Shown: piece by piece, positions 39,703-51,063 of the stretch
How positions within the stretch are numbered: position 1 is the first letter of the stretch
Layout: the number at the start of each line of letters is the position of its first letter
Assembly: GCF_900167095.1 (NCBI RefSeq)
Contig: NZ_FUXG01000016.1
Location: 1 to 62,849 of the forward strand
Reading direction: 5' to 3'
DNA from: Oceanospirillum multiglobuliferum
GTDB taxonomy: Bacteria; Pseudomonadota; Gammaproteobacteria; Pseudomonadales; Halomonadaceae
Length of the DNA stretch: 62,849 nucleotides
Notes under the pieces: model-generated
Database searches by the model: none
Seen by the model: the letters and a program-made list of their open reading frames with translations, nothing else
What the model was told of the DNA's origin: nothing
Program-made: the position numbers and the translations under genes

Positions 39703-41049
39703 TCAGCGATTTACAACCGCTGTAATCACATCTGCAAGCTGTTGCGCTAAAGCAGAGACCTCTTCTTCATTTTGCCCTTCTGTCATCACTCGAATCAAAG
39801 GCTCTGTACCCGACGCACGTAAAAGTAAACGACCACGCCCCGCCAGCTGCTGCTCTACTTGTGCAATACAAGACTGCACCTCAGGCTGACGCTGTACCTC
39901 TGCAGCTGAGTCAGCTCCCAAGCGCACATTCACCAATACCTGTGGCAACTTCTCAAGACCTTGCAACAGTTGCGTTAAACTTTTATCGCTACGCTTCATT
40001 GCCGCAAGCACCTGCAACGCAGATACAATGCCATCACCTGTCGTTTGTACATGCTTGCAGACTAAGTGCCCAGAGTTCTCTCCGCCAAGACGCCAGTCAT
40101 TTTCTTTTAGCAACTCCATGACATAGCGGTCACCCACCTTGGCACGCTTGAATGCGATGCCTTGCTCATCAAATGCTTTCTCTAGACCGTAGTTACTCAT
40201 CAGAGTGCCAACCACGCCTCCATTCAAAACACCTTGCGCCTGCATATCCTTTGCAATGATATATAACAGGTCATCACCATCTAGAATGCGACCTGATTGA
40301 TCCACCATTATCAAGCGATCGCCATCACCATCCAAAGCAATCCCCAAGTCAGCTTTGTGTGCTAGAACAGCCTCAACCAATGCCTCTGGGTGCGTAGACC
40401 CCACGCCCTCATTGATATTCAAACCATCAGGCTTCGCGCCAATGGAGATAACTTCAGCGCCCAGCTCATTAAGCACCGCAGGGGCAATGTGATAGGTCGC
40501 ACCATGTGCACAATCTACCGCGATCTTCAGACCTTTCAGGTTAAACTCATTTGGGAAGGTGCTTTTGCAAAACTCAATATAACGACCTGCTGCATCATCA
40601 ATACGCTTGGCTTTACCTAGCTTACTTGGTGCAACAGTCTGCATCGGCTGATCCAGCTCTGCTTCTATTTGCAGCTCAATGTCATCAGGTAGCTTAGTTC
40701 CCGTTGCAGAGAAGAATTTGATGCCATTGTCTTGAAACGGGTTATGGGAAGCGCTGATCACGATACCCGCTTGCGCATGGAAGGTACGCGTAAGATAAGC
40801 AATGCCAGGCGTAGGCATTGGGCCTAACAGATAAACATCAACACCGGCAGCAGACAAGCCAGCCTCTAGTGCCGACTCGAACATATAACCAGAAATACGT
40901 GTGTCTTTACCAATTAAAATTTTATTATGGCCATTACGATTAAAAACTCGACCCGCAGCCCAGCCTAACTTCAAAACAAACTCAGGCGTCACTGGAAACT
41001 GGCCTACTTCTCCACGAATACCATCCGTACCAAAATACTTACGACTCAT
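39703..41049 (-). CDS. glmM: Phosphoglucosamine mutase
   Basis: This 448-residue enzyme makes glucosamine 1-phosphate for peptidoglycan and LPS precursors. The phosphoserine loop ISASHNP includes S101, the metal loop is DGDGDR, and [12 protein letters not shown] binds the phosphate of the substrate. It follows folP in the standard order. Confidence 0.97.
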   Translation of the reverse strand: MSRKYFGTDGIRGEVGQFPVTPEFVLKLGWAAGRVFNRNGHNKILIGKDTRISGYMFESALEAGLSAAGVDVYLLGPMPTPGIAYLTRTFHAQAGIVISASHNPFQDNGIKFFSATGTKLPDDIELQIEAELDQPMQTVAPSKLGKAKRIDDAAGRYIEFCKSTFPNEFNLKGLKIAVDCAHGATYHIAPAVLNELGAEVISIGAKPDGLNINEGVGSTHPEALVEAVLAHKADLGIALDGDGDRLIMVDQSGRILDGDDLLYIIAKDMQAQGVLNGGVVGTLMSNYGLEKAFDEQGIAFKRAKVGDRYVMELLKENDWRLGGENSGHLVCKHVQTTGDGIVSALQVLAAMKRSDKSLTQLLQGLEKLPQVLVNVRLGADSAAEVQRQPEVQSCIAQVEQQLAGRGRLLLRASGTEPLIRVMTEGQNEEEVSALAQQLADVITAVVNR

Positions 41050-41075
41050 TTTTCAACCTATAAATTATTATATTC

Positions 41076-41924
41076 TTAAGGTGCAATAAGCATAGAGTGG
41101 GCAACTTTAATTGCATCAACTGTCGCCGCCACATCGTGCACTCTAATAATGGAAGCGCCACGCTCTACCGCTAAAGCTACAGTCGCCAAGCTTCCCGCCA
41201 AACGCTCATCTACTTCACGACCTGTAACTGCACCAATCATGCTTTTGCGCGATGTGCCAATTAACAACGGGTACCCCATCGCTTCAATTTCTTGCAGATT
41301 TTTCAACAGGCTATAGTTTTGCGTCACAGTTTTACCAAAACCAAAACCGGGATCTAACAATATCTGCTGCTTTTTGATACCAGCAGCATGACAGGCTGTA
41401 ATACGGGCTTGTAAATAGCTTTTAACTTCGAGCAAAACATCGTTGTAGCTCGGATTCAGCTGCATATTTTTAGGCTGTCCTTGCATATGCATCAAACACA
41501 CCGGCAATCCAGTTGCCGCTGCTGCTGCCAACGCGCCTTCACGCTCTAGGGCACGCACATCATTAATCAAGCTTGCCCCTACTTTTGCAGACGCGGTGAT
41601 AACGGCCGCCGTACTGGTATCGACTGAAACTAAAGCATCAAAACGCGCTACAACCGCCTCAACTATAGGAACAACTCGATCAAGCTCTTCTTGTTCTGAC
41701 ACATCTGCCGCACCGGGCCGAGTGGATTCCCCGCCGACATCGATCAGGGTAGCGCCCTCTTTTAACATCTGTTCTGCATGGCGTAGCGCTTGATCTAACC
41801 CTTGGTGCCGACCACCATCAGAAAATGAATCAGGGGTAACGTTTAAAATACCCATAACCTGAGACTGCTTTAAATCAAGGCAATGCTTACCACAAAAAAA
41901 AAGGCGTGATTCCAGATCCGACAT
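41076..41924 (-). CDS. folP: Dihydropteroate synthase
   Basis: This 282-residue TIM barrel condenses pterin pyrophosphate with p-aminobenzoate; it is the sulfonamide target. Signatures are MGILNVTPDSFSDGG, GGESTRPGA and the C-terminal IIRVHDVAAT. Codons 8-10 form a run of nine T (CTTTTTTTT) that is also the tail of a terminator-like hairpin enclosing the start codon (see 41894-41968). Confidence 0.96.
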   Translation of the reverse strand: MSDLESRLFFCGKHCLDLKQSQVMGILNVTPDSFSDGGRHQGLDQALRHAEQMLKEGATLIDVGGESTRPGAADVSEQEELDRVVPIVEAVVARFDALVSVDTSTAAVITASAKVGASLINDVRALEREGALAAAAATGLPVCLMHMQGQPKNMQLNPSYNDVLLEVKSYLQARITACHAAGIKKQQILLDPGFGFGKTVTQNYSLLKNLQEIEAMGYPLLIGTSRKSMIGAVTGREVDERLAGSLATVALAVERGASIIRVHDVAATVDAIKVAHSMLIAP

Positions 41925-41968
41925 CCAAGTTTACTCTGCTTGAAAATCGAACACTTTAATCACGCCTT
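41894..41968 (-). terminator. Terminator-like hairpin enclosing the folP start
   Basis: On the minus strand AAGGCGTGATT (41968-41958) is perfectly complementary to AATCACGCCTT (41911-41901), and the 3' arm runs into a nine-T tract ending at 41894. The 46-nt loop contains the folP ATG (41924-41922). It could end ftsH transcripts or attenuate folP; the long loop lowers confidence. Confidence 0.55.
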
Positions 41969-41983
41969 CTCGTTTAGGCAACC

Positions 41984-43954
41984 TTATGCGTCAGGTTTAC
42001 CTTCGTCAGAGTCACTTTGAGTTCGCCCCTCTTGACCTTTATCAGTGTCTTTAGGCTCCACGTCTGCACTTGGCTTCAACTCAACAACCGTTGATGCGAC
42101 TGAAGCATCAGGCTTACGCTCTTTCTCAACCCAACCTTCTGGAGCATCAGGCTCTAGTCCGGCCATAATGGCATCAATCTGTTTTGCATCAATGGTTTCA
42201 TAATGCATCAGTGCTTGTGCCATCTTGTCCAGCTTATCTCGATTATCAAGCAACAGCTGATGCGCGCGGGCGTAGCATGAGTCCGTAATTTTACGAATCT
42301 CTTTGTCTAGCTTGCTAGCCGTTTCTGCCGACGCAAACTTGCCACGCCCACCACCCGATGGCCCACCCAAGAACTGATGAGACTCATCTTCGTTATACAT
42401 GAGCGGCCCCATCTCTTGAGATAAGCCCCATTTGGTGACCATGCTATGCGCCAGCTCTGTTGCCCGCTTAATGTCGTTAGAAGCACCCGTAGTCACGCCA
42501 TCAAAGCCTAAGGTCATCTCTTCTGCAATGCGGCCACCGTACAAGCTACAAATCTGGCTTAGCAGAGCCTGACGACTGTGGCTGTAACGGTCTTCTTCTG
42601 GCAGGAACATCGTTACACCTAGCGCACGGCCACGTGGAATGATACTGACCTTGTACACTGGGTCATGATCAGGCACTAAGCGCCCAACAATCGCATGGCC
42701 TGCCTCGTGATAAGCCGTATTCAGTTTCTCTTTGTCCGACATCACCATCGACTTACGCTCGGTGCCCATGATGATTTTGTCTTTTGCCAGATCAAACTCT
42801 TCCATGCGTACTAAACGCTTGTCTGAACGCGCTGCAAACAGTGCCGCTTCGTTTACCAAGTTCGCCAAGTCTGCACCAGAGAAACCCGGTGTACCACGTG
42901 CGATAATGGCTGCATCCACATCATCCGCAATCGGCACTTTACGCATATGCACTTTTAGAATCTGTTCACGACCTCGAATATCTGGCAAGCCAACAGTCAC
43001 CTGACGGTCGAAACGTCCGGGACGCAGCAAGGCCGCATCGAGCACATCAGGACGGTTAGTTGCTGCAATAACGATGATACCTTCGTTGCCTTCAAAACCA
43101 TCCATCTCAACCAATAACTGGTTAAGGGTCTGTTCGCGCTCATCATGACCGCCGCCCATACCAGAGCCACGCTGACGACCTACGGCATCAATCTCGTCAA
43201 TAAAGATGATGCAAGGGGCCTGCTTTTTGGCCTGCTCAAACATGTCGCGTACACGGGATGCACCCACACCCACAAACATTTCAACGAAGTCAGAACCTGA
43301 AATAGTGAAAAACGGTACTTTCGCTTCACCCGCAATGGCTTTGGCCAGCATGGTTTTACCCGTACCCGGTTGCCCCACCATTAAAACACCACGAGGGATT
43401 TTACCGCCAAGGCGCTGAAACTTACCCGGATCCCGTAGGAAGTCGACCAGTTCTTTTACTTCTTCCTTCGCCTCATCCACACCTGCCACATCAGCAAAAG
43501 TGGTTTTGATTTGGTCTTGTGATAACAAGCGCGCTTTAGACTTACCGAAACTCATCGGGCCTTTGCCACCGCCGCCGCCACCCTGCATCTGGCGCATGAA
43601 GAAGATGAAGATCCCCAAAATGATCAGAATAGGGAAGCTTGCCACCAGTAAACGTGACCACATGCTTTGCTGCTCTGGCTGACGCCCCTCCACCACCACT
43701 TGGTGACGAATCAGGTCATCCATCAGCTTTGGATCTTGAATTGCTGGACGAATCGTCTCAAAACGACTGCCATCAATACGTTCCCCCGCAATGTTGTAAC
43801 CATCTACAACAATCTTTCGGACTTGGTCCTGTTGAACTTCTTCAACAAAACTCGAGTAGTTCAATCTCAACGGAGAAGAATCAACGCTGAAGTTGTTAAA
43901 CACTGTAAGCAACACTGCAGCAATGACTAGCCACAAGATTAGATTTTTTGCCAT
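41984..43954 (-). CDS. ftsH: ATP-dependent zinc metalloprotease FtsH
   Basis: A 656-residue membrane AAA+ protease that degrades unstable and misassembled proteins such as sigma-32 and LpxC. Two membrane helices (about 4-20 and 102-120) flank a periplasmic domain. Walker A is at 194-201 (GQPGTGKT), the SRH region follows, and the zinc motif is HEAGH. The tail after about 600 is charged and variable. I start it at ATG 43954 (MAKNLILWL); an in-frame TTG lies nine bases earlier. Confidence 0.97.
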   Translation of the reverse strand: MAKNLILWLVIAAVLLTVFNNFSVDSSPLRLNYSSFVEEVQQDQVRKIVVDGYNIAGERIDGSRFETIRPAIQDPKLMDDLIRHQVVVEGRQPEQQSMWSRLLVASFPILIILGIFIFFMRQMQGGGGGGKGPMSFGKSKARLLSQDQIKTTFADVAGVDEAKEEVKELVDFLRDPGKFQRLGGKIPRGVLMVGQPGTGKTMLAKAIAGEAKVPFFTISGSDFVEMFVGVGASRVRDMFEQAKKQAPCIIFIDEIDAVGRQRGSGMGGGHDEREQTLNQLLVEMDGFEGNEGIIVIAATNRPDVLDAALLRPGRFDRQVTVGLPDIRGREQILKVHMRKVPIADDVDAAIIARGTPGFSGADLANLVNEAALFAARSDKRLVRMEEFDLAKDKIIMGTERKSMVMSDKEKLNTAYHEAGHAIVGRLVPDHDPVYKVSIIPRGRALGVTMFLPEEDRYSHSRQALLSQICSLYGGRIAEEMTLGFDGVTTGASNDIKRATELAHSMVTKWGLSQEMGPLMYNEDESHQFLGGPSGGGRGKFASAETASKLDKEIRKITDSCYARAHQLLLDNRDKLDKMAQALMHYETIDAKQIDAIMAGLEPDAPEGWVEKERKPDASVASTVVELKPSADVEPKDTDKGQEGRTQSDSDEGKPDA

Positions 43955-44061
43955 ATCGTTCAAGGGCTCACCCTCTGTTTTGACTGCTTTGGTTACCTGT
44001 AAATTCAGGCTCTTGAATAGACAATACTATACACAATTCAGTTCAACCATCCGACCTGTGT

Positions 44062-44330
44062 TTAGCCTTTAAAACCTTTCGCTAATAAATATCACCTCTT
44101 CAGTGAGTAAAGCATCAGGTTTGAGTGTCATGATCGCTTTAAATTTTTATTGGGTTCGCATACTGCCTGCATCAAAGTTTGCACATGAAACGCCTTTACC
44201 CAAAGAGTTGTCCTTTTCTCAAGAATCGGAGCCTCCTAATCAGAGAGTACGACATCCACTGGGTAGTCGCCAATAGCTTGCATGATTTCTTCAAAACAGC
44301 CTACTCAGCGTGACTGCCCTGAATAAATTT
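44062..44330 (-). pseudogene. rlmE: Decayed rlmE (23S rRNA 2'-O-methyltransferase) relic
   Basis: Between ftsH and yhbY, where rlmE (ftsJ) normally lies intact, only pieces of its C-terminal half remain, in shifting frames with stops. Reading on the minus strand: KFIQG (from 44330), then QAIGDYPVDVVLSD followed by a stop (near 44280-44236), then NFDAGSMRTQ, stop, KFKAIMTLKPDALLTEEV, and after a one-base shift YLLAKGFKG with its stop at 44062-44064. These correspond in order to RlmE segments (FIQGD.., AIGD.PVDLVLSDMAPN, GFD..LKEMR.QF, RKPDASRARSREVYLLAKGFKG). The N-terminal SAM-binding half is missing. RlmE methylates U2552. Confidence 0.82.
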
Positions 44331-44452
44331 TGCGCTAGACACACTATTTTCCTGCTAACATAACTCTACTGGTTATTATCAACCGAGCAGCTCTTAGCTA
44401 CAATGTGGGTTTTCCCAAAGCCAAATTCAAGGCAAGCACTTCAGGAAGTTAT

Positions 44453-44776
44453 ATGTCTCTGACATCAGCAGTAAAAAAACAGTACCGCTCAATCGCTCAT
44501 CATCTTAATCCGGTTGTGATCGTATCAGAAAACGGCTTGAGCGAGGGACTAATCGCTGAGGTCGACCGCGCACTTACCGATCACGAACTGATCAAAGTCC
44601 GTATCAGTGTGGCAGACCGCGAATCAAAGGGCCTACTGATTGAGGAACTTTGTCAGCAAACTAAAGCTGAGCTGGTACAAACCATTGGTAAAATGGCTGT
44701 CCTGTTCCGTAAATCACGTGAGCAGAATGTTAAGCTATCCAACCTTGTGCGTTATGAGCACTATTTGAATCGCTAA
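44453..44776 (+). CDS. yhbY: Ribosome-associated RNA-binding protein YhbY
   Basis: A 107-residue CRM-domain protein associated with pre-50S particles. The motif LNPVVIVSENGLSEG corresponds to the family consensus. I start it at ATG 44453, with AGGAAG five bases before; an in-frame earlier start at 44405 lacks a site. It is usually divergent from rlmE-ftsH; here the relic and ftsH lie on that side. Confidence 0.93.
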   Translation: MSLTSAVKKQYRSIAHHLNPVVIVSENGLSEGLIAEVDRALTDHELIKVRISVADRESKGLLIEELCQQTKAELVQTIGKMAVLFRKSREQNVKLSNLVRYEHYLNR

Positions 44777-44795
44777 TTTTGACCGATTCACTAAA

Positions 44796-44823
44796 AAAAC
44801 AGGGGGCTGATGCCCCCTGTTTT
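44796..44823. terminator. Bidirectional terminator between yhbY and greA
   Basis: A 12-bp perfect stem (44796-44807 with 44812-44823), TGAT loop, A/T runs on both sides. A weaker 9-bp stem with a 20-nt loop (44841-44849 with 44870-44878) lies on the greA side. Confidence 0.9.
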
Positions 44824-44904
44824 CATTTCAAGCCTTGGCACTGAAAGCCACTAAGGGGATCCACTCAGCGGCTTTCAGTTCCACATCCTAACCGCTAACC
44901 GCCG

Positions 44905-45387
44905 TTAGATGTGGTGTACTTGGTCGATCTCATACTCCACATCACCACCTGGGGTGATCACGACTACAACATCGCCTTCTTCTTTGCCAATTAGCGCACG
45001 CGCAATAGGTGAGCTGACAGAAATTTTGCCAGCTTTAATATCCGCCTCATCATCGCCCACAATCTGGTAACGCACTTCTGCATCTGTGTCCAAATTGATC
45101 AGGTCAATGGTGGTGCCAAAAATCACTTTGCCCGTTTTCGGGATCGCCGTGATATCAATCACCTGAGAGGTTGACAGTTTGCCTTCCAACTCTTGAATAC
45201 GGCCTTCAATAAAACCCTGCTGCTCACGAGCCGCATGGTACTCCGCATTCTCTTTAAGATCACCGTGCGCACGCGCCTCAGCAATGGCTTCAATCACACG
45301 CGGACGCTGAACTGTTTTCAGGTCTTCCAACTCTTCCCGTAGACGTTTTTCACCGGCTACGGTCATCGGGAAACGAGTCACACTCAT
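44905..45387 (-). CDS. greA: Transcription elongation factor GreA
   Basis: A 160-residue factor that rescues backtracked RNA polymerase by stimulating transcript cleavage. The coiled-coil tip carries the required acidic pair ([14 protein letters not shown]), followed by an FKBP-like C-terminal domain. It overlaps the carB stop by four bases; the carAB-greA order is conserved. Confidence 0.97.
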   Translation of the reverse strand: MSVTRFPMTVAGEKRLREELEDLKTVQRPRVIEAIAEARAHGDLKENAEYHAAREQQGFIEGRIQELEGKLSTSQVIDITAIPKTGKVIFGTTIDLINLDTDAEVRYQIVGDDEADIKAGKISVSSPIARALIGKEEGDVVVVITPGGDVEYEIDQVHHI

Positions 45388-48300
45388 GATTTAACCCCTG
45401 CATGAATTTCTTGCAAGCTACGCACGTTAATTTCGCTACCAAATTCTAGCGCCATACACACCGCTTTAGCCGCTGCCAAAGTCGTGGTGTAAGGTACTTT
45501 ATGTTGTAGCGCGGTACGACGAATCATGGAAGAGTCTGCAATCGCCTTGCGACCTTCAGTGGTGTTCACAATGTACGCCACTTCATCATTCTTCAGCATA
45601 TCCACCAAGTGCGGACGGCCTTCAGTCACTTTGTTCGCCACTTTCACTGGAATGTTTGCCGCCTCAAGCACTGTAGCAGTACCTTTGGTTGCCAACAGTT
45701 CAAAGCCCAGTTTCTGTAGTGAACGCGCCAGCTCAACCACATAAGGCTTGTCAGCATCACGTACGCTCAGAATCACGCGACCACCATTTTGTGGTAGACG
45801 CTCGCCAGCACCTTGCTGTGCTTTTAGGAAAGCTTCACCGAAGGTTTCGCCTACGCCCATCACTTCGCCTGTCGATTTCATCTCTGGGCCTAAGATCGGG
45901 TCAACACCTTGGAACTTGTTGAACGGGAACACGGCTTCTTTCACGTTGTACAGAGTAGGTACGATCTCTTTAGTGAAACCTTGCTCTTCCAATGTTTTAC
46001 CAGCCATGCAGCGTGCCGCCACTTTCGCCAGAGAGACGCCAATACACTTGGACACGAATGGCACAGTACGTGACGCACGAGGGTTAACCTCGATCACGTA
46101 AACTTCATTGTCCTGCCAAGCCAACTGTACGTTCATCAAACCTACTACGCCTAGCTCAAGCGCCATACGCTTAACCATATCACGCATCTGATCTTGTACA
46201 TCAGATGGCAGGCTGTAAGGTGGCAATGAGCAAGCAGAGTCACCAGAGTGAACACCCGCCTGTTCGATATGCTGCATGATACTACCGATCACCACGTGTT
46301 TACCGTCAGATACCGCGTCGATATCCACTTCAACAGCCGCATTCAAGAAGTGATCCAGCAAAACAGGGCTGTCGTTTGACACTTGCACCGCAGTGTTCAT
46401 GTAACGGTTCAGCTCTTCATCGCTGTAAACGATCTCCATTGCACGACCACCCAATACATAGGAAGGACGCACAACCAGCGGATAACCAATCTCTTTCGCT
46501 TGAACCAAAGCTTCTTCTAAGCTGCGCACTGTCGCATTAGGCGGCTGACGCAGTTCTAAACGCTCGATCATTTTCTGGAAGCGTTCACGGTCTTCTGCAC
46601 GGTCAATCGCATCAGGAGAAGTACCAATAATCGGTACACCGGCTTCTTCCAAAGCACGCGCCAGTTTCAACGGTGTTTGACCGCCAAACTGTACAATCAC
46701 ACCTTTTGGCTTCTCTTTCTCAACAATCTCTAACACATCTTCTAAGGTGATCGGCTCGAAGTACAAACGATCAGAGGTGTCATAATCCGTTGAAACGGTT
46801 TCAGGGTTACAGTTCACCATAATGGTTTCGTAACCGTCTTCGCGAGCGGCCAGTGCTGCGTGTACACAGCAATAGTCGAATTCAATACCCTGACCAATAC
46901 GGTTAGGGCCACCACCGATGACCATGATTTTTTCACGGTCAGATGGCTCTGCCTCACACTCTTCTTCGTAAGTGGAGTACATATAAGCGGTATCAGATGC
47001 GAACTCAGCCGCACAAGTGTCCACACGCTTGTAAACTGGGCGTACACCCAATTTCTGACGCAGTTTGCGGAACTCTTTTTCCGACACACCCAGCAATGTT
47101 GCCAAACGCGCATCAGAGAAACCTTTGCGCTTCAGGCGATACACCACGTCATAGGTCAGCTCGGCCATGCCCATTTTGGCCACGCGAGCTTCATCTTTGA
47201 TTAGGTCTTCGATTTGCGCCAAGAACCAAGGATCTATACCAGAAACAGCGTAGATCTCATCAATGCTCATACCAACGCGGAAAGCATCACCTACGTACCA
47301 AACACGATCGCCACCTGGGTTTTGCAACTCACCCATCAGCACTTCCATATGGTCGTCAGCAGTGATGTCTAGAATAGGGTCAAAACCAGTTGAACCCACT
47401 TCTAGGCCACGCAATGCTTTCTGCATAGACTCTTGCAGTGTGCGACCAATCGCCATCACTTCACCCACAGACTTCATCTGTGTAGTTAGACGGCTATTCG
47501 CTTGCGGGAATTTCTCGAAAGTGAAACGAGGGATTTTGGTCACAACGTAATCGATAGACGGCTCAAACGATGCAGGGGTACGACCACCAGTAATATCGTT
47601 TTGTAGTTCGTCTAAGGTGTAACCCACCGCCAACTTCGCCGCGATTTTCGCAATTGGGAAGCCCGTTGCTTTAGAGGCCAGTGCAGATGAGCGGCTTACG
47701 CGCGGGTTCATCTCGATCACTACCATACGGCCAGTCTTCGGATCCATACCGAACTGTACGTTAGAACCACCCGTCTCAACACCAATCTCACGCAGTACCG
47801 CTAGGGAAGCGTCGCGCATGATTTGGTATTCTTTGTCAGTCAGTGTCTGGGCTGGTGCAACAGTGATCGAGTCACCGGTGTGAACACCCATCGCGTCAAA
47901 GTTTTCGATGGCGCAGACGATGATGCAGTTGTCGTTTTTATCACGCACAACTTCCATCTCGTACTCTTTCCAACCAATCAGCGACTCATCAATCAGCAGC
48001 TCATTAGTTGGCGACAGATCTAGACCACGCTCACAAATCTCTTCGAACTCTTCTTTGTTGTAAGCGATACCACCACCCGTGCCACCCATAGTGAATGAGG
48101 GACGAATGATGCAAGGGAAGCCTAGCTCAGCCTGTACTTGACGCGCTTCTTCCATGCTATGGGCGATGGCTGCGCGAGGGCACTCTAGGCCAATCGCTTT
48201 CATCGCTTTATCGAAACGCTCACGGTTTTCAGCTTTGTCGATGGTATCGGCGTTAGCACCGATCATTTCTACACCGAATTGCTCTAATACGCCGTGCTTT

Positions 48301-48608
48301 TCTAGATCAAGCGCACAGTTCAGCGCAGTTTGACCACCCATAGTAGGCAGCACTGCATCTGGGCGCTCTTTCTCAATAATTTTTGCAACAGTTTGCCAAG
48401 TGATTGGCTCGATGTAAGTCGCATCGGCCATCGAAGGGTCTGTCATAATGGTGGCAGGGTTTGAGTTCACCAGAATAACCCGGTAACCCTCTTCGCGCAG
48501 CGCTTTACAGGCTTGCGCGCCAGAGTAGTCAAACTCACAAGCCTGACCAATGATGATCGGGCCAGCGCCCAGAATCAGAATACTTTGTATATCGGTACGT
48601 TTTGGCAT
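45384..48608 (-). CDS. carB: Carbamoyl-phosphate synthase, large subunit
   Basis: This 1074-residue subunit makes carbamoyl phosphate from bicarbonate, ATP and ammonia for arginine and pyrimidines. Two homologous ATP-grasp halves (each starting with a GAGPIIIGQ- or GGGPNRIGQ-type motif), an oligomerisation domain between them, and a C-terminal MGS-like allosteric domain are complete. It pairs with carA upstream. Confidence 0.98.
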   Translation of the reverse strand: MPKRTDIQSILILGAGPIIIGQACEFDYSGAQACKALREEGYRVILVNSNPATIMTDPSMADATYIEPITWQTVAKIIEKERPDAVLPTMGGQTALNCALDLEKHGVLEQFGVEMIGANADTIDKAENRERFDKAMKAIGLECPRAAIAHSMEEARQVQAELGFPCIIRPSFTMGGTGGGIAYNKEEFEEICERGLDLSPTNELLIDESLIGWKEYEMEVVRDKNDNCIIVCAIENFDAMGVHTGDSITVAPAQTLTDKEYQIMRDASLAVLREIGVETGGSNVQFGMDPKTGRMVVIEMNPRVSRSSALASKATGFPIAKIAAKLAVGYTLDELQNDITGGRTPASFEPSIDYVVTKIPRFTFEKFPQANSRLTTQMKSVGEVMAIGRTLQESMQKALRGLEVGSTGFDPILDITADDHMEVLMGELQNPGGDRVWYVGDAFRVGMSIDEIYAVSGIDPWFLAQIEDLIKDEARVAKMGMAELTYDVVYRLKRKGFSDARLATLLGVSEKEFRKLRQKLGVRPVYKRVDTCAAEFASDTAYMYSTYEEECEAEPSDREKIMVIGGGPNRIGQGIEFDYCCVHAALAAREDGYETIMVNCNPETVSTDYDTSDRLYFEPITLEDVLEIVEKEKPKGVIVQFGGQTPLKLARALEEAGVPIIGTSPDAIDRAEDRERFQKMIERLELRQPPNATVRSLEEALVQAKEIGYPLVVRPSYVLGGRAMEIVYSDEELNRYMNTAVQVSNDSPVLLDHFLNAAVEVDIDAVSDGKHVVIGSIMQHIEQAGVHSGDSACSLPPYSLPSDVQDQMRDMVKRMALELGVVGLMNVQLAWQDNEVYVIEVNPRASRTVPFVSKCIGVSLAKVAARCMAGKTLEEQGFTKEIVPTLYNVKEAVFPFNKFQGVDPILGPEMKSTGEVMGVGETFGEAFLKAQQGAGERLPQNGGRVILSVRDADKPYVVELARSLQKLGFELLATKGTATVLEAANIPVKVANKVTEGRPHLVDMLKNDEVAYIVNTTEGRKAIADSSMIRRTALQHKVPYTTTLAAAKAVCMALEFGSEINVRSLQEIHAGVKS

Positions 48609-48666
48609 TGCTCTTCACACACTAAATCAGGTTGATATCACTCTCAGTTTGCGTTTCGGCAGACTG

Positions 48667-49812
48667 CTAGCCGCGCTTGGCCACGTGCGCTTTGATGTTT
48701 TCAATGAAACGATCAAACAGTGGCGCTACATCACGAGGACCTGGGCTTGCTTCAGGGTGGCCTTGGAAGCTAAACGCCTTCTTGTCCGTACGCTCAATAC
48801 CTTGCAGCGAGCCATCAAACAGTGATTTGTGCGTCGCACGCAGCGTCGCTGGCAAGCTGTTCTCATCTACCGCAAAACCGTGGTTTTGACTGGTGATCAT
48901 CACAACTTGTGTATCCAGATCTTGTACTGGGTGGTTGGCACCATGGTGACCAAACTTCATCTTTTCTGTTTTTGCACCGCTGGCCAAAGCCAACAGTTGG
49001 TGACCTAGGCAGATACCAAAAACTGGAATATCTGTTTCTAGAATCTCTTTAATCGCCGCGATCGCGTAATCACAAGGCTCTGGGTCGCCTGGGCCGTTCG
49101 ACAGGAACACACCATCTGGATTTAACGCAAGCACTTCGCTTGCTGGCGTTTTCGCAGGCACAACCGTCAACTGACAACCGCGCTCCACCAACATACGTAG
49201 AATGTTTTGCTTCACGCCGTAGTCATAAGCAACAACATGGAAAGGCAGCTCGCTATCATCACGGTGTGCGTGACCTTTACCTAGCGCCCAGCTTGATTGG
49301 TTCCAGCGGTATGACTGACGGGTAGTCACTTCTTTTGCCAAGTCCATGCCCTTCAGGCCTGGGAAGGCTTTAGCCGCTTCAAGTGCTGATTCAACGCTAA
49401 TATCCGCACCCGCAACAATCGCACCCCGCAGAGAACCTTTCTCACGTAAAATACGTGTTAAGCGACGAGTATCAATATCAGCAATGGCAATGATGCCATT
49501 GGCTTTTAGGTAGTCGCCTAAAGATTGTTGATTACGGAAGTTACTAGCAAGAAGAGGAAGATCACGAATAATTAAACCAGCAGCACAAACATTGTCAGAC
49601 TCGGCGTCTTCACTGTTGGTGCCGGTATTACCGATATGTGGGTAAGTTAGCGTTACTATCTGTTTGGTATAGGATGGATCCGTCAGGATCTCCTGATAAC
49701 CGGTCATTGAGGTATTAAAAACAACCTCACCACTTGTAATACCATCGTTTCCAATGGCGATACCCTGAAAAACACTGCCGTCTTCAAGGGCCAGTATGGC
49801 TGGTCTAGTCAA
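48667..49812 (-). CDS. carA: Carbamoyl-phosphate synthase, small subunit
   Basis: This 381-residue glutaminase subunit has an N-terminal CarA domain and a class I amidotransferase domain with the nucleophile in [10 protein letters not shown] and a C-terminal HPE (QGHPEASPG). Translation starts at TTG 49812, five bases after GGAGGAGG, which recalls the UUG start of E. coli carA. No nearby in-frame ATG gives a full N-terminus. Confidence 0.97.
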   Translation of the reverse strand: MTRPAILALEDGSVFQGIAIGNDGITSGEVVFNTSMTGYQEILTDPSYTKQIVTLTYPHIGNTGTNSEDAESDNVCAAGLIIRDLPLLASNFRNQQSLGDYLKANGIIAIADIDTRRLTRILREKGSLRGAIVAGADISVESALEAAKAFPGLKGMDLAKEVTTRQSYRWNQSSWALGKGHAHRDDSELPFHVVAYDYGVKQNILRMLVERGCQLTVVPAKTPASEVLALNPDGVFLSNGPGDPEPCDYAIAAIKEILETDIPVFGICLGHQLLALASGAKTEKMKFGHHGANHPVQDLDTQVVMITSQNHGFAVDENSLPATLRATHKSLFDGSLQGIERTDKKAFSFQGHPEASPGPRDVAPLFDRFIENIKAHVAKRG

Positions 49813-50003
49813 GTCAACCTCCTCCCGTCACGCGATCTGAACTTAAATTCTTTGAGCTGCATTTTGCGCAGCTGCGATAATCCTAGGCCTTCACCCTGTA
49901 GGGTCAAAGCTGAATAATTTGTTTTTAAAACTGAGCGACAAAGCTGGTTCGCCACAGGATCTGTTAGAACACTACAGATTGGGCCACAAAAAGCTAAGTT
50001 GTA
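49813..50003 (-). promoter_or_regulatory. carAB leader region
   Basis: About 190 bases between the dapB terminator and carA without a supported gene. A small hairpin AGCTGC/GCAGCT (49855-49860 with 49868-49873) lies about 45 bases before the start codon. CarAB promoters are often controlled by arginine and pyrimidines, but I cannot point to a specific operator. The 96-codon frame over this stretch is an artefact. Confidence 0.5.
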
Positions 50004-50040
50004 AAAAAGCGAGATGAAACAATGTTCCATCCCGCTTTTT
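50004..50040 (-). terminator. Terminator of dapB
   Basis: On the minus strand a 17-bp stem (50040-50024 with 50020-50004) with two G-U pairs and a 3-nt loop ends in a T-run. The two imperfect positions are wobble pairs only on this strand, so it is oriented for dapB. Confidence 0.8.
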
Positions 50041-50176
50041 TTATTATTCGATGAGATACGACCTGCACTGAAGCCGTTAATCTGCCGTATTCTATGCAAT
50101 TTACCTAAGCGCTGTCCACGATTTAAACGGGCTAATCGCGCATTATTCCCTGTTTAAAATCTTTACAGCTGTTGTG

Positions 50177-50212
50177 CACAACCTTATGCACAGAGTTGTT
50201 CATAAGGTTGTG
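50177..50212. repeat. 12-bp perfect inverted repeat downstream of dapB
   Basis: CACAACCTTATG (50177-50188) and CATAAGGTTGTG (50201-50212) are separated by 12 bases. No T-run follows on either strand. The left arm and loop include TTATGCACA (50185-50193), which fits the DnaA-box consensus TTATNCACA. Role unknown. Confidence 0.6.
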
Positions 50213-50223
50213 TAAGACATGGC

Positions 50224-51063
<840 letters not shown>

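Noticed and set aside
49809-50099. 96-codon minus-strand frame upstream of carA
   Set aside because: It spans the dapB terminator and the carA leader, lacks a ribosome site and shows no recognisable domain.
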